Under the pieces are notes generated by a model that did no database searches, had not been told where the DNA came from, and was given only the letters and a program-made list of their open reading frames with translations. A stretch of 64,000 bases of DNA from contig NC_045438.1 in assembly GCF_002776525.5 (NCBI RefSeq), positions 151,947,947-152,011,946 on the forward strand, read 5' to 3'. Shown piece after piece: positions 33,422-44,900 of this stretch (position 1 is the stretch's first letter; every line of letters begins with the position of its first letter). Position numbers and translations under genes: made by a program. The stretch comes from Piliocolobus tephrosceles. Lineage: Eukaryota; Chordata; Mammalia; Primates; Cercopithecidae.

Positions 33422-33724
33422 GTTGTTGTTACTATTATTATTATTACTATTATTATTATTATTATTATTATCATTTTGAGACGGTGCCTCACTCTGTCGC
33501 CAGGTTGGAGTGCAGTGCCACAATCTTGGCTCACTGCAACCTCTGCCTCCTGAGTTCAAGTGATTCTCCTGCCACAGCCTCCCAAGTAGCTGGGATTACA
33601 GGCTCCCACCACCACGCCTGGGTAATATTTTGTATTTTTAGTAGAGATGGAGTTTCACCATGTTGGCCAGGCTGGTCTCAATCTCTTGACCTCATGGTCT
33701 GCCCGCCTTGGTCTCCCAAAGTGC
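33422..33724 (-). mobile_element. 5'-truncated Alu, reverse, (TTA)n tail and TSD
   Basis: The tail side is GTTGTTGTTACTATTATTAT expanding to a (TTA)n microsatellite to about 33472. Then GAGACGGTGCCTCACTCTGT to TCTCCCAAAGTGC; the last 30 or so bases of the Alu 5' end are absent. TGTGGATATT flanks it (33412-33421 and 33725-33734), so this is an original 5' truncation at insertion and not a later deletion. The frames 33394-33741 and 33353-33559 are repeat artefacts (poly-Tyr, poly-Asn). Confidence 0.95.
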
Positions 33725-33734
33725 TGTGGATATT

Positions 33735-36714
33735 ATTTTAATAACAGTGTCATCCCATGAGATAGCCTGTGGCAGAACCCAGGGATCGCCTGGGACCCAG
33801 ATCTGCCCACTGTGAGTATCTGAGTTGCCGTAACCCCATGTCCCTTCCTTCCAGTCCTCCCTCCCCAAGGTTTAGGATCAAATCTTAAATCAGCAGCAAA
33901 ACTGCCAGGCTGAAATTTCATCTCCGTCCTGGCCCTCTAGTGGAGATAAAATGGTTTAAATGTGGGCAAGAAAGTAAAACGGAATATGTGGTTGCCAGTC
34001 TAGCTGTTGATAAGAGAGGGCTCACCATCCACCCATGAGAACCGTCTCTCTCCTGCTGGTGTGCCTCGCTGTCAGACGCAGCCTCCCTATGGCTCTGGGA
34101 TATGAGGGGGTAATGTCTTGCCGGTTGGTAAAATTCTTGCAAGCTGACAGTCTTTTTTTTTTTAACTCCACAAGGCCACTGCACATTACGTTCTTGGTCT
34201 TTGTGATCCAACGAGAGGGAGTCAGTTTTGATTTGGGAGAAAGGAGGAAGAAGACTGTTTGATGGGCAAGAGGAGGAATGTATTGCATTCCCATTTTGCT
34301 TTCTGGGGCTGGCTTGTCATGTCACTTTTCATAGCTGCCAGGCTCTAGTGGTAGAAGAGAGGCTAATGAGAGAAGCCACGGCCGTGTGCAGCTTGCGCAC
34401 AGCGACTCTTCAGCTCCAAGGAATCAGTGAGCTCCTGATCTCCCTGGGATTCAGGGGTGCCCCAGCCCCAAATCTTTTTTCCCTGCATTTAGGCTAGAAC
34501 TGGAAAGATGCTGCTGGGAGAGAAGAGAATTCCTGATATCCTGCCTTTCTTGTCTGCTTTCTGCTTGGGTCTGTGGAGCAGCCACCTCTGGGCAGAGGTG
34601 CAGGAAGTGTGACAGAACAGGAAAGCTTTGAAGTCACTGTCTCCCTCCCTCCCACGCCCTAGGCTACCCTTGCTGGTCAGAACCTCCTGCTTACTCTAGT
34701 GGATAGACACCTGAGTTGCTGCTCTTGATGAAGGTTCTCCCACTTCTTCAAACCAGCAAGGCATAGGACCCCACTTGACTTGGAAGACACATGGTGCTCT
34801 TGATCATTTCAATCCCTTTTACATCCCCGTAATATCACCGTGGCCTGTTAGATTGATTTGTGAGTAAGATTCCTTGCAAATAGCAAGATGATTGGAAGCC
34901 GCTACCTTTTCCGGGGGAGGTGCATATTTAAACAGACAGGCTAAGCTATTTATAGATTGTAACGTATTGTGTTGCAGGGAAAAGGTGGAAGTCAACAGTA
35001 CTGTTCTGTTCCCTGTTTCCTATAGTTTCAAGCATATTTTCTTGCTAGTCCTGGAGACTTTAAACATTTAGAATCTCTAGTGATATCTATATTCTTTTGA
35101 TGTCCTTTGTGTAGAAACTCAAGCAGGAACAGGCTTTAGAGTCAGCTAACCAAAGAATCTTGGGGCTTTTGATCACTTTCCATTAGCACAAACAGTAATC
35201 TCTGCCCTGTTGGATTTTGTTTGAAAGGACATTTGCTGTTTAATGAATATAAACATGTTGCTGGGTTTTTAATATGTCTTCTCAACTCAGGAGCTGAAAA
35301 ATGCATACACATAGAAGGTGTAGAAGGGATTCTGAGTGCCCCAAACATTTTCCTAGCTGTTGACTGAACTTTTGAAATATGCTTTGCACAAGAACAGATA
35401 CTGAACAGATATTTTACTTAGAAAGCCTTCCGTTTCAATGGTGATTCCCAGGGGTCACTCAGCCACATCTTACTAAATAATATTTGGTCAAAAGAGAAAT
35501 GTGAGTGCAAGAAGGACACGTGATCACAGCCACTAACAAATTCCTAGAAAGTGCTGCTTGTTGTCATTTCTGGTTAGGAGGTGATGGTGATGGCAGGCAG
35601 AGGGTCTAAGCCACTCTCCTGTCTCTCTTTTAATGTATATTCTTCTGTTGCTGTAGCTCCTGGCATTGGCTGTCACCCTCACTTGCGGGAGGAAGGGAAT
35701 GACTGTTTGTTGCTGTTGGTGTCTGAAAATCTGTGGGCAGAACTTTTAGAAAAAGCAGACCACAGAGCCTGCTATATATTTTGTTCAGCCCATTCTATTT
35801 CTCTTCACTTTTCAACGATTGGGAGAAAATAAAAGGGCCTGCATTCTAAAGTTGTCTTTAACTTTAGAGAGAATACCTTTTATAAATGCTTAGAACTTGG
35901 AGATGCTGTTGTTTTTATTCAGTATTTGAAATGCTAAGTATGCTGACACTGTCCTGGGAGTGCGGCCCCTCATTGAGAGAGAGCAGTAAACACAGCAATG
36001 ACTTGGCTTTTAATTGGAAATACCCTGCTCTTATTAGAGCTGAGGGGTGATTTGAGATGTTCCTGTTTTCACATTCAGCTATTTCCTGGTTCTGTGATCG
36101 TAATAAATTCCATAGCTCCAAAACATTAGAGCAAATTGTGTCTTCTGTAGGAGTTATTTACGGATACTCAAACAAATGGTGCTTTCTGAGGAAGAAGAAC
36201 TGTGTATGAAAACTATGTGGTAAAGCCTTTCATATCTGCCGTGGTGGCAGAACTTCTGAGGAGCTGGCTTTGAGGGTAATGATATCTTTATCGCCCTGAT
36301 GTTGAATGGAGGGGAGGCCTTTGTGTGTTCTCTTGCCAACTAACACCTGGCTGCCTCAGGGCATCCTGCCTGGTAATTAAACCCATGAGTATGTACAAAG
36401 ATTAGGGAGACCGTTTGAGGAGAAAGATGGGGGCTGTAGAGGCGAGGTTAGAGTCTTGCCAGTATAAGCTTAGGTGCAGAAGCAAGCCAAGCTACCTGGA
36501 AGGCCACCTCATGGCAAAGACACCCACTAAGGCAGGGCGGTGGCCTGGGACTGACCATCAGTCACTTCCTGCTCATTCTCCTCAGGACTGAGGACTGTCG
36601 TCTTCAGTCTTCCCCAGTCTCGCTTATCTTCCTCCTGCTTCCTGAAGGAAATATCCTTTTGCAGTGGATAGATTATCAACTTGAATTTTTAGCAAGCAGG
36701 CTGGAGAAGGTTTT
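33735..36714. other. Long unique stretch, no gene confirmed
   Basis: About 3 kb with no Alu or L1. Overlapping ORFs at 33918-34497 on both strands match nothing known to me. A CTCF-like word lies at 33930-33943. The 34.3-34.7 kb part is more GC-rich than its surroundings but has no CpG island. Confidence 0.45.
33930..33943 (-). promoter_or_regulatory. Possible CTCF core motif (weak)
   Basis: GCCCTCTAGTGG matches the reversed CTCF core (GCC(A/C)(C/T)CT(A/G)(C/G)TGG), but the two bases before it do not. Sequence match only. Confidence 0.25.
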
Positions 36715-36726
36715 GGAAGTTTTGGA

Positions 36727-36805
36727 GACATGGCTGGTCTTGAATTCCTGGGCTCAGGCAATCCTCTCACCTTGGCTTCCCAAAGTGCTAGGAGTACAAG
36801 TGTGA
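36727..36805 (-). mobile_element. Short Alu left-monomer scrap, no tail
   Basis: TGGCTGGTCTTGAATTCCTG, GGCTCAGGCAATCCTCTCAC and CCCAAAGTGCTAGGAGTACA are the left-monomer part of an AluJ-type element in reverse. Neither the A tail nor either Alu end is present. GGAAGTTTTGGA (36715-36726) and GAAGTTTTTGGA (36806-36817) flank it as near-identical direct repeats. Confidence 0.8.
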
Positions 36806-36817
36806 GAAGTTTTTGGA

Positions 36818-37654
36818 GGTTTCGAACTTGCTGCTAGGCTGATTCTGAGGGAGAAAAGACCAAAGCTATTCAGAAGGTTGTGGACTTCTGAAGAATGGAA
36901 ATTGGGCACCCTGAAGGAAATGTATGTCAATCCTAGTCCTGCAGCTAGCGTGGCTCAAGTTTATTCCCTTAAACGTCTATTGTGTTAAAACATAAAAAGG
37001 GTTTAGATATACTTCCACATCTTTGCAGTTGTCAGCTGTCTGGCCATTTATAAGGGGAAAGGAAGAGTGAAGCAGTAGCCCCATTAATTCCCATGCGTGG
37101 TGTCTACTGTTTGAATCCTGGAAATCAGGATGATTGTATTCACATGTTAATGCCCTCTAGTGGCCAGCGAGGTGCCCTCTAAGCAGGACTTTCCCCAGCT
37201 TCCACCCTTCCTATCCCTAACGAAATTAAGCACCCACTTTACAGTAGTTGAGTATGTGTCATATCAAGTCTGTATTTTCTTACTAAGATTCGTCTACCAC
37301 GTGGGGAAAAAAAAAAATCAAAAGCTTTGTTACAGTTCAAAGAACGTAGTGCTGTTGCTACATCAAATGAGGATAAATCTTCCATCTGTAGCAATCTGTA
37401 TTATAAGTCTACTGGATGTGACAGAAAACTCTTTAAAACTTTGATGCACATATTTTCACAGCCAACTGATTTCATTAAAGTGGGAGAAGTGTACTATTGG
37501 CAAGCAGTTTTTCTGCTGACTTCCCGCCCATAAATAGACAAGCTTTATAAAAAGACAAAATCTTCCCAGATCTGTTTGGTTGGCCAAGGTGACATTTGTT
37601 TTCCTCCCTCAGAAGGTTGGTAAAATTAAACTTCTGCTTTCTATATACCTTTAC
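36818..37654. other. Unique DNA with a CTCF-like motif
   Basis: No gene or repeat. ORFs at 37160-37533 are AT-rich and unmatched. The motif at 37150-37163 is listed separately. Confidence 0.5.
37150..37163 (-). promoter_or_regulatory. Possible CTCF core motif
   Basis: ATGCCCTCTAGTGG fits 13 of 14 positions of the reversed CTCF core consensus (only the first base, A, deviates) and is followed by CCAGCGAGG. It lies in unique sequence, not in a SINE. Binding cannot be judged from the motif alone. Confidence 0.4.
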
Positions 37655-37969
37655 TGTATTTTTATTTCTATTTATTTATTTATTTATTTATTGAGACAGG
37701 GTCTCACTCTGTCACCCAGGCTGGAGTGCAGTGGTGCACTCACAGCTCATTGCAGCCTTGACCTCCTGGGGCTCAAGCAGTCCTCCCACCTCAGCCTCCC
37801 AAGTAGCTTGGGACTACAGGTGTGCGCCACCATGACCAGCTAATTTTTGTATTTTTGGTAGAGATGGGGTTTCACTATGTTTCTCTGGCTGGTCGCGAAC
37901 TCCTGGACTCAAGTGATTCTCCCACCTCAGCTTCCCACAGTGCTAGGTGTGAGTCACTGTGGCTGGCCC
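37655..37969 (-). mobile_element. AluJ-like element, reverse, with (TTTA)n tail
   Basis: The tail is (ATTT)n at about 37661-37692, then GAGACAGGGTCTCACTCTGT, GCAGCCTTGACCTCCTGGGG, CTGGTCGCGAACTCCTGGAC and GAGTCACTGTGGCTGGCCC. The J-type words (GACCTCCTGGGCTCAAG) and high divergence indicate an old insertion. Confidence 0.94.
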
Positions 37970-38111
37970 TAGTTTTTTATAGTTAAAGCGTTATTCACTC
38001 ACAGTAATCTTTGAATGAGTTATGTAAGTTATGTTTGTTTTCTCATACTTTGTTTTCCTAGTCAGTTCAACCAGTCAAGTATGAGATGAGTGGCTGCTGT
38101 GAGGCTGATCA

Positions 38112-38222
38112 AGTGGGTTGGAATCCACTGGGAATACTGTTAAAATGCAGGTTCTGATCCTGTCGGTCAGAGATGAGGCCTGAGATGCTGCTGGTCCCAG
38201 GACCACACTTCGAGGAACAAGT
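38112..38222 (-). mobile_element. MER5-type hAT fragment
   Basis: TACTGTTAAAATGCAGGTTC, ATGAGGCCTGAGATGCTGCT and GTCCCAGGACCACACTTCGA read as the reverse of MER5A/B (CAGTGGTTCTCAAAGTGTGG end on the right). The middle is shortened. Confidence 0.7.
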
Positions 38223-38987
38223 TGCTAGGTGATGCAGAAGACAGGAGCCATATTTGATTTTCAAAAATCCTATGATCTGAAAAGGAACTAGGAAAAGTAT
38301 ACAAATAAATACGGCATAAGACAGAAGGCGATAAACTGTGTATAAAAGTAAAACATGCTTCAGAGGGTTAAAGATAGAAGTGATCACTTCTGATTGGGAA
38401 AATCAGGCCGGTTTCCACAGAGAAGGTGATTTGGGAATTGGATTTTAGTTTGCAACAGGGATCGGGGGGAGGTGTGTGAGGGCCATTGAGACCAGAGACA
38501 CAGATTCTGGAAAGTGAAGAGTACATTCTGGGAACTAGGGGCTGCCCGTATGCCTGTGATGGGGAAAAGTGGGAGATAACAGTTGGGAAGGTAAGTGGAA
38601 GCCATATTGTAGACTGTCAGACAGTCTGGGATGGAAACTCTGGACTTAATTCAGGAAGCAAAGAGGAACCAGCAACAAGAGATTTTGAAACGAGAAAGAA
38701 GATTGAAACTGCAGTTTAGAAAGATTCATCTGGCATGTGTATGTAGGATAGACGGGAGTGGGGAGTGACAGCCCATTCCAAGAGAAGGAGTAATACATAG
38801 GACAGATAGCATGCTTACTCTTAGCAATGGGGAAAATAGAGAATAGACACGATACAGAGAGAGAAGGATCAGAAGGTGTCCAGGGGCTGTCAGGGTTTCA
38901 GTCCTGAATGGTTACAGAATTACCATAAATAGGACAGTCAGAAAGAGCTATCGAATACTTTTGAATGGAAAAATGACCTGAATGAAT
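38223..38987. other. Unique DNA, no gene seen
   Basis: GA-rich sequence such as GAAACGAGAAAGAAGATTGA gives some ORFs, none recognised. It may include very old LINE material. Confidence 0.4.
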
Positions 38988-39095
38988 GCACAAATGTCAC
39001 CTCCAAAAGGCCTTCCTTGTCCATCCTCCCTAACATAGTATGCCAGTCTTCTTACCCTGCCTTGCTATTTTCATGACACCTTTTACTGTCTGACA
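38988..39095 (+). mobile_element. L2 LINE fragment
   Basis: AATGTCACCTCCAAAAGGCC, CTTCCTTGTCCATCCTCCCT and CACCTTTTACTGTCTGACAT follow the L2 3' region in order. Confidence 0.75.
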
Positions 39096-39261
39096 TTAAA
39101 AGGATGGCAAGAAAAACAGGGAGGCCAGGTAAGAAACCTGTAGTTGACATGATAGAAAATGATAGTGGTTTGGGCTTGAATGGTGGCAGTGACATCAGAG
39201 AGAGGTAGCTGAGTTCAAGATACAGCTTGATGGTATCCAGTATGTTCTCATTATTGCACAT
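39096..39261. other. Unique DNA between L2 and L1
   Basis: Short linker. It contains CCAG|GTAAGA, a good donor-type word, with no partner acceptor at exon distance. Confidence 0.4.
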
Positions 39262-39872
39262 CCAGTCTCAGCTGTTTGCATCTTGCAAAATTCTATACCC
39301 AGTAAACCATAAATCCCCCATTCCCCATCCCCCTCCCCCCTGGGAATCACCATCCTACTTTCTGTCTCTATGAATTTGACTACTCTAGGGACCTCCTATC
39401 AGTAGAATCACACAGGGTTTGTCCTTTTGTGACTTTTTGTTTAGCACAATGTCCTCAAGGTCATCCATGGTGTGACATGTGTCAGAATTTCCTTTTTTAA
39501 GGCTGATGAATATTCCGCTCTTGTATATATCACATTTTGTCTGTTCATTCATCTGTCCGTAAACACTTGGGTTGTTTCCGCCTTTTGGTTACTGTGAATA
39601 ATGCTGCTATGAATGTGGGTGTACAGATTTGAGGTTCTCCTTTCAGTTCCTTTGGGTATATACCCAGAAATGGAATTGCTGGATCACATGGCAATTCTAT
39701 TTTTAATTTTTGTAGGAACTGCTGTATCGTTTTCCACAGTGGCTGCACCACTTTGCATTTCTACCAACAGTGCACAAGAGTTCCAGTTTCTCCATATCCT
39801 CACCAACAGTTGTTATTTGTTGGTTAAAAAATATTTTTTGATAGTAGCCATCCTAATAGGTCGGAGGTTTGA
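39262..39872 (-). mobile_element. L1M ORF2 3' end and UTR, reverse
   Basis: CTCTATGAATTTGACTACTC, TGTTTAGCACAATGTCCTCA, GGTATATACCCAGAAATGGA, CACCACTTTGCATTTCTACC and AGTAGCCATCCTAATAGG appear in reversed L1 order. The minus ORF at 39545-39751 includes DPAIPFLGIYPKELKGE, from the C-terminal part of L1 ORF2. It is diverged and truncated. Confidence 0.9.
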
Positions 39873-42800
39873 GACATTTTTTTAGGGGATATTTCAGATA
39901 GACAGTTGAGTCTTCGGGCCTGCAGCTCAAGAAGTCTGGGCCTGCATTATACCATAGAAATTCACATTTATGCCATCCTTTATCCTTTCAATGAATTTTT
40001 TGACCAGTTTGACTGTAAGCATTTAAGGATTTAGAGATTTCTATTAAACCATCAGATTTGTACTTAAATTATTTAATCTCAAAGACATTTGAAATAATAT
40101 ATACATTAATTTAGACATATTGCTTTCTTACACTTTCATATTATATGAAATAATTTTACTTACAACTTTTATCTACTATATCAGTATCTTCCTCATCTTT
40201 TGAACTACTTTGCAGGTCATGTAATACCATTCTTCAAAGCACATCATCTTGACGTTCATCTAGTCTGTATTTGATGCTGTTACCAGAAATTTCATCCTAA
40301 GCCGCAAGTGCCCATTCCTGTATTCATTGGTTACGTTTGTTAAGACCCATTGGCCAAAACAAGACATATAGCCAAGCCCACAGTTAATGTGAGCATGGCT
40401 TCAGGAAGGCATCGTACTGTGGGGACCATTATTGTAACAATATCCTAAACTATATTATTAAGAGATGTTTTTCTTCATTCTTCCTGTGAGTGTATTTTCA
40501 TGAACTCTGCAACTTAACCACTTACTGTGTTGCTTTAAAAAGTAATCTTTAAAATGCTTTTTTATTTATAGTGACATCCAGTGCTTGCAACTAGGAAAGT
40601 CATACTTCCAAGAATAATTACTAGTCAAATTTGTTTTCTTCCATTAAAAACCAAAAGGAAAAACAGTTCTGTTAGGTGGCTGTTATAAACATATAAACAT
40701 GCCAAACTGGCATTTATCAAGGTAGTTTTAAGGTAATATTCTTCCATAAAGACTACTTTATTTAAGAGACCAATAAATAAAATGATAAACTTCATAAGAA
40801 CTCAAAAATTAGAGGTACTTAGGCTTTTCTGAGGGCTCTCTGGAGAAAAACTACCTCATATTACCTTACCGTTTATTCAGGCATACATAACAATTATAAA
40901 TTTGACTTTGGAGACTTTAGTAAAAGAAGAAGCTTCTAGATAGTAAAAGCCCTTAAACACTAACATAGTGATTGAGCCCATTGCTCATAAATGTTTGCTA
41001 AGAAAAATGCTCGTCTGGCATTTTCAAAGGTCAGTCTTTCCTAGAGGCATGAGGAACCTTTCAGGGTTCCTTTGGACGTTGCAGTGCTGTGGTTGGGTGA
41101 TGCCTTTTACCCATCTGTTTATCCATTTATTTATTCATTAACTTCAAACACCTTCTATAGTGTAGAGAATTTCTAAATACCATATATTAGAAAATCTTTA
41201 TTTTATGAGTTTGGCCAGCAAGGGTAGGAATAGCAACAGATTAAATTAAACCAAAAAGTTTTGCGTTACTGAAAAAATTGGACAAATTCATATTAAAAGT
41301 TCCTAACCAAAAATCTCACAAATATGATGTAGTAATTGAAATCCATCATATTCTAAGGCTTAAAGCATGATGATCTGCTTCTACAGTGATAATTTGGGTA
41401 AGAAGGACAGTGTTCTAAAAAAGCAGCCTTAATATATAACACGGAGGAGTATATATATTTTGGTCACCGGCCATTTGTCTGTCCATCCGTCCATCTGTCC
41501 ATTCATCCATCCGTCTATACATACATCCCTACATCCTTTGGTTTATTTCACTAGTGTCAACTAATTACATGGAGTTGAATGATGTTATCAATAATCATTG
41601 ACATGCCCTTTACTCCCTTAGCACAGAAGAGAAATAGGTAAAAGGAAGTACTGAAAAAATGTTTTCCCCTCTTGCTGCAAAGTTATAAGCTTTTGTTTCC
41701 TAATTAGGCCCACTAGACCACATTTCGCCATTGAGCCTCCACTGAAACAAATAATGATAATGTTCATTTCACATCTTTGACCTGAGAATTGCAAAGTGAT
41801 TTACCGACATTAACTCATCAATTCTCCTAACACTTCTGAATAAGACATTATAATATATTATTGAATTCATCATGTAAATGGGTTCTGTGTTTTCCAGAGA
41901 ATTTCAATATCCTGGCCACCATTAAATAGGGAGTGAGGAGAAAAAATTAAAACAAAAATTACCCTTTTCTGAACTACTGTCTTGTGGCCTGATCTCCATC
42001 AGAATGTCTTATTTTCTGGAAATTTTAAAAGGGGGAGGTCAGAGGAGACATCAGCTTTGCTTATGTAAAACTATTAAATAAACTCATACTAGAGAAAAGT
42101 CATTAGAAAATGACCATTTCCCTTAAACCACTTTCTTTGTTTGACTCATTGCTTAATAAAATGATGAGCTTGAAATGATGCTGCCTGCTCCATGTCACCC
42201 AAATGATGAGTCACAACATGTGAACAAATGGAAACAAATCACCAGCGAAAAGGCCAAACTTCTGTGCTACCCTAGAAATATTTTCTATTTTTCCAGGGAT
42301 TCCAATGATCTTCCATTCCTGTTTAACTCAGCTTATAGTAAGCCCTGATGCCAAGATTTTCTGAGTTCCCTGCCAAAACCATGATGCTCTCAGCCTGGGC
42401 CTCTCTTCTAGGAGGGAAGACACTGCCCTCCAGATGAAGTGAAAAGGAGAATCACAGAAAGAGGATTATTCCTTATGGGAGGAAATGGGACACGTGCTGC
42501 TTATTGTAATGTCATTCACCATTCCTTGGGTATGTGGAGGCTTTTATGAGAAAGCAGAGGTTTTTATAACTCATTTACTCTGGCAAGTGAAGCAACACTA
42601 AAATTACTTAAGTGTTTAAAAGATAGATCCATAATAGTTTATGTTCTCAGTCATCTTATTACTGAGACCCTGATTTGCTTTCTTTAAACTGTCGATTCTC
42701 CCTGAGAGTGCTATTGGTGTGAGAGCCTCATAACCAGGTACACGGGTCAGTGATGGTACAATATTTCCGGAAATTTAAGTCCTCCAGAAGTAGTCTATTG

Positions 42801-44427
42801 CAGGTTGTTTTAAGGAACAAAGACTGCTTTTCCAGCAAGCCTGGCTTGTGTTCCTATTAAGGCCCCTTCTTTTTTATTGCAAGGGGAAATTTCAAAATCT
42901 CATTGCTGTATTTAACGTTCTATTTTAGTAGGCTGCCAGTGCACTTAACCTTCCATATAAAGCTTATATGCGTTTATGCGTTCTTTCCCTTATTAACTTT
43001 TTAAGGTTTGGGATGTCAGCCTGACCTAATGATAGAGTACGCAAAAATAGTCCTGATACCAGCACCCTGAGCCCACCTAATAAGGGACCTTTTTCATACT
43101 GTTTACTTATTTCTGAGTAACAGGAAGTCTGACGGTTTGCTGCTGGCTGGTTAAATTCAACACATGGTAAGCATGCCTATTAGTCAAGAAGGTTGAGATT
43201 TGGGCTGCCGATATGTTGTCTTCTTTCAGGCAAGGACTGAGTGGCTTCCCCATGTGTGCCTAGGTGTCCAGCTGACCACAGCTGAGAGGGATAAGCGGGG
43301 ATTGTGTCCGGCTGAGTTTGGGCCCCTCACTCAGTGGCCTAGGTTCCTCGGAGGGCGTGTGTAATTAGCTGCTGAGAAGTAGAAAGCAGTAGCCACGATC
43401 CCAGTTGGAGAACAGAAGTAGAGCTACTGCTGATTGCAGGAGGAGGTGGGCTCTTGCTGTTTTCTAGAGCCTGAACCAACCATGCAAAGGAGAATAGCAG
43501 GTGTTGCAGCTCTTTCCCCCAGGAAGACTCCTGAGCCTCATAAGAAGGTCAGAGAGCTGGATGGATGTTGGTGCAGGAGGCACGTCAGGAACAGCTTAAC
43601 CCTGGTTTGATTCTCATTTCCCTTGTGTCATTTTACACATGGCGGGAGTCTGAGGCTGAGCGCTGTGGAGAGGCCTTTGTGGGGAGCAATTCATGTCTGA
43701 TCCAGGCCTGGTCACCTCCCGGCCTCATCCCATTCACCTGAGTGACTTGTCACCCTTTTCAGTCCTTTTCCTTCTTTTCTTTATGCTCCTCCAAGTGTGA
43801 GATCGGCAATGTGGTCATTATATGAAAAACATTTAAAATTAAAAATGATTCTGTGCAAATATGAAATGGATACCAGTTTTCTTGGATTTCTCTGGTGTCG
43901 CTGATGATAATATGCACTGTAGATTTAATGATTAGTTTCTAGGGGTGGGGGTGCTACCACTCTTTTATGTACTAATCATATATAAAATAAGTCCTGAGTT
44001 CAGAAATGTTAAAATGACAAATCACATGGTTGTCATGTATAAGCTATGTGTATTGTATATAGGCTGTTTGACACACAGGCTCTGTTCTTTACAAGGCATG
44101 CTTTCTGGAAGCCCATACCAGTCCCAGGAGTGAAAGCTGACTCCTGACAATCCATGTGAGTAGGAGTCAGTGAGGGCTTAGGAAAATTATCCAGGAAATT
44201 CATTTTGAGCAGCCCAAACTGCTAGCTAGTAGCTAAGCTCGTAAGCAGGAGTTTCATTGACCACGTCTCAACCACATTTACCACATTTCTTGCTAAAGAT
44301 GCCCTAAGTATGGCTGAAAGGCACAAGATATACAGCAGGTGGAGGCAAGGGGGAAGTGAAGAACTTGGGTACCCCACACCCTAGATCATTAAATTACGTT
44401 TTTAAGACTTTTTAAAATGTATGTATG
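39873..44427. other. Repeat-poor AT-rich block, no gene seen
   Basis: About 4.5 kb with no Alu, L1, LTR or DNA transposon that I can recognise, unlike the rest of the window. It holds a (TCCA)n-like tract near 41475-41535 and paired AP-1 words near 42142-42213. No ORF above about 60 codons apart from one at 43945-44133 that matches nothing. It could be constrained regulatory DNA. Confidence 0.5.
41475..41535. repeat. Degenerate (TCCA/TCCG)n tract
   Basis: GTCTGTCCATCCGTCCATCT followed by GTCCATTCATCCATCCGTCT and ATACATACATCCCTACATCC: an interrupted tetranucleotide microsatellite. Confidence 0.85.
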
Positions 44428-44900
44428 TTAAAAAGTTTCAGTTTTGCAAAATGAAGAGTTTGGGAGGTGGATGGTAGTGATGGTTGTGCACCATTGTAAA
44501 GGTACTTAATGCTACTGACTGTATACTTAAAAAATGGTTAAGATGAGAGGCCAGGCGCGGTGGCTCACACCTGTAATCCCAGCACTTTGGGAGGCCGAGG
44601 CGGGCAGATCACGAGGTCAGGAGATCGAGACCATGGTGAAACCCCGTCTCTACTAAAAAAAAAATGCAAAAAATTAGCCCGGCGCGGTGGCGGGTGCCTG
44701 TAGTCCCAGCTGCTAGGGAGGCTGAGGCAGGAGAATGGCATGATCCCAGGAGGCGGAGCTTGCAGTGAGCCGAGATCGCACCACTGCACTCCAGCCAGGG
44801 AGACAGAACGAGGCTCCGTCTCAAAAAAAAAACAAAAAAAATGGTTAAGATGGTAAATTTTATATTTGTGTAGTTTACCACAATTTTTGGAAGTATATAT
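44428..44900 (+). mobile_element. L1M 3' end split by an AluY
   Basis: The first part reads TCAGTTTTGCAAAATGAAGA, GGTAGTGATGGTTGTGCACC and TGACTGTATACTTAAAAAAT. After the AluY it continues GTAAATTTTATATTTGTGTA, GTTTACCACAATTTTT. Removing the Alu and one copy of its duplication restores the typical L1M terminus. Confidence 0.85.
44549..44835 (+). mobile_element. AluY-like element with 17-base TSD
   Basis: GGCCAGGCGCGGTGGCTCAC through GGCTCCGTCTC and an A tail broken by one C. AAAAAATGGTTAAGATG lies before (44529-44545) and after (44836-44852) it, an exact 17-base target-site duplication. The left monomer lacks about 13 bases (GAGACCATGGTGAAACC). A long A run in the linker (CTAAAAAAAAAATGC) is unusual. 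Confidence 0.97.

Noticed and set aside
33431..33472. Poly-tyrosine and poly-asparagine ORFs
   Set aside because: Produced by the (TTA)n microsatellite of an Alu tail read in two frames.
38839..38870. ACGATACAGAGAGAG resembling part of U6 snRNA
   Set aside because: Only a short word matches; the rest of the U6 sequence and its promoter are missing.
41475..41535. Regularly spaced short repeats that could suggest an array
   Set aside because: A degenerate TCCA microsatellite with no spacers. There is no CRISPR-type structure anywhere in the window, as expected for a primate.
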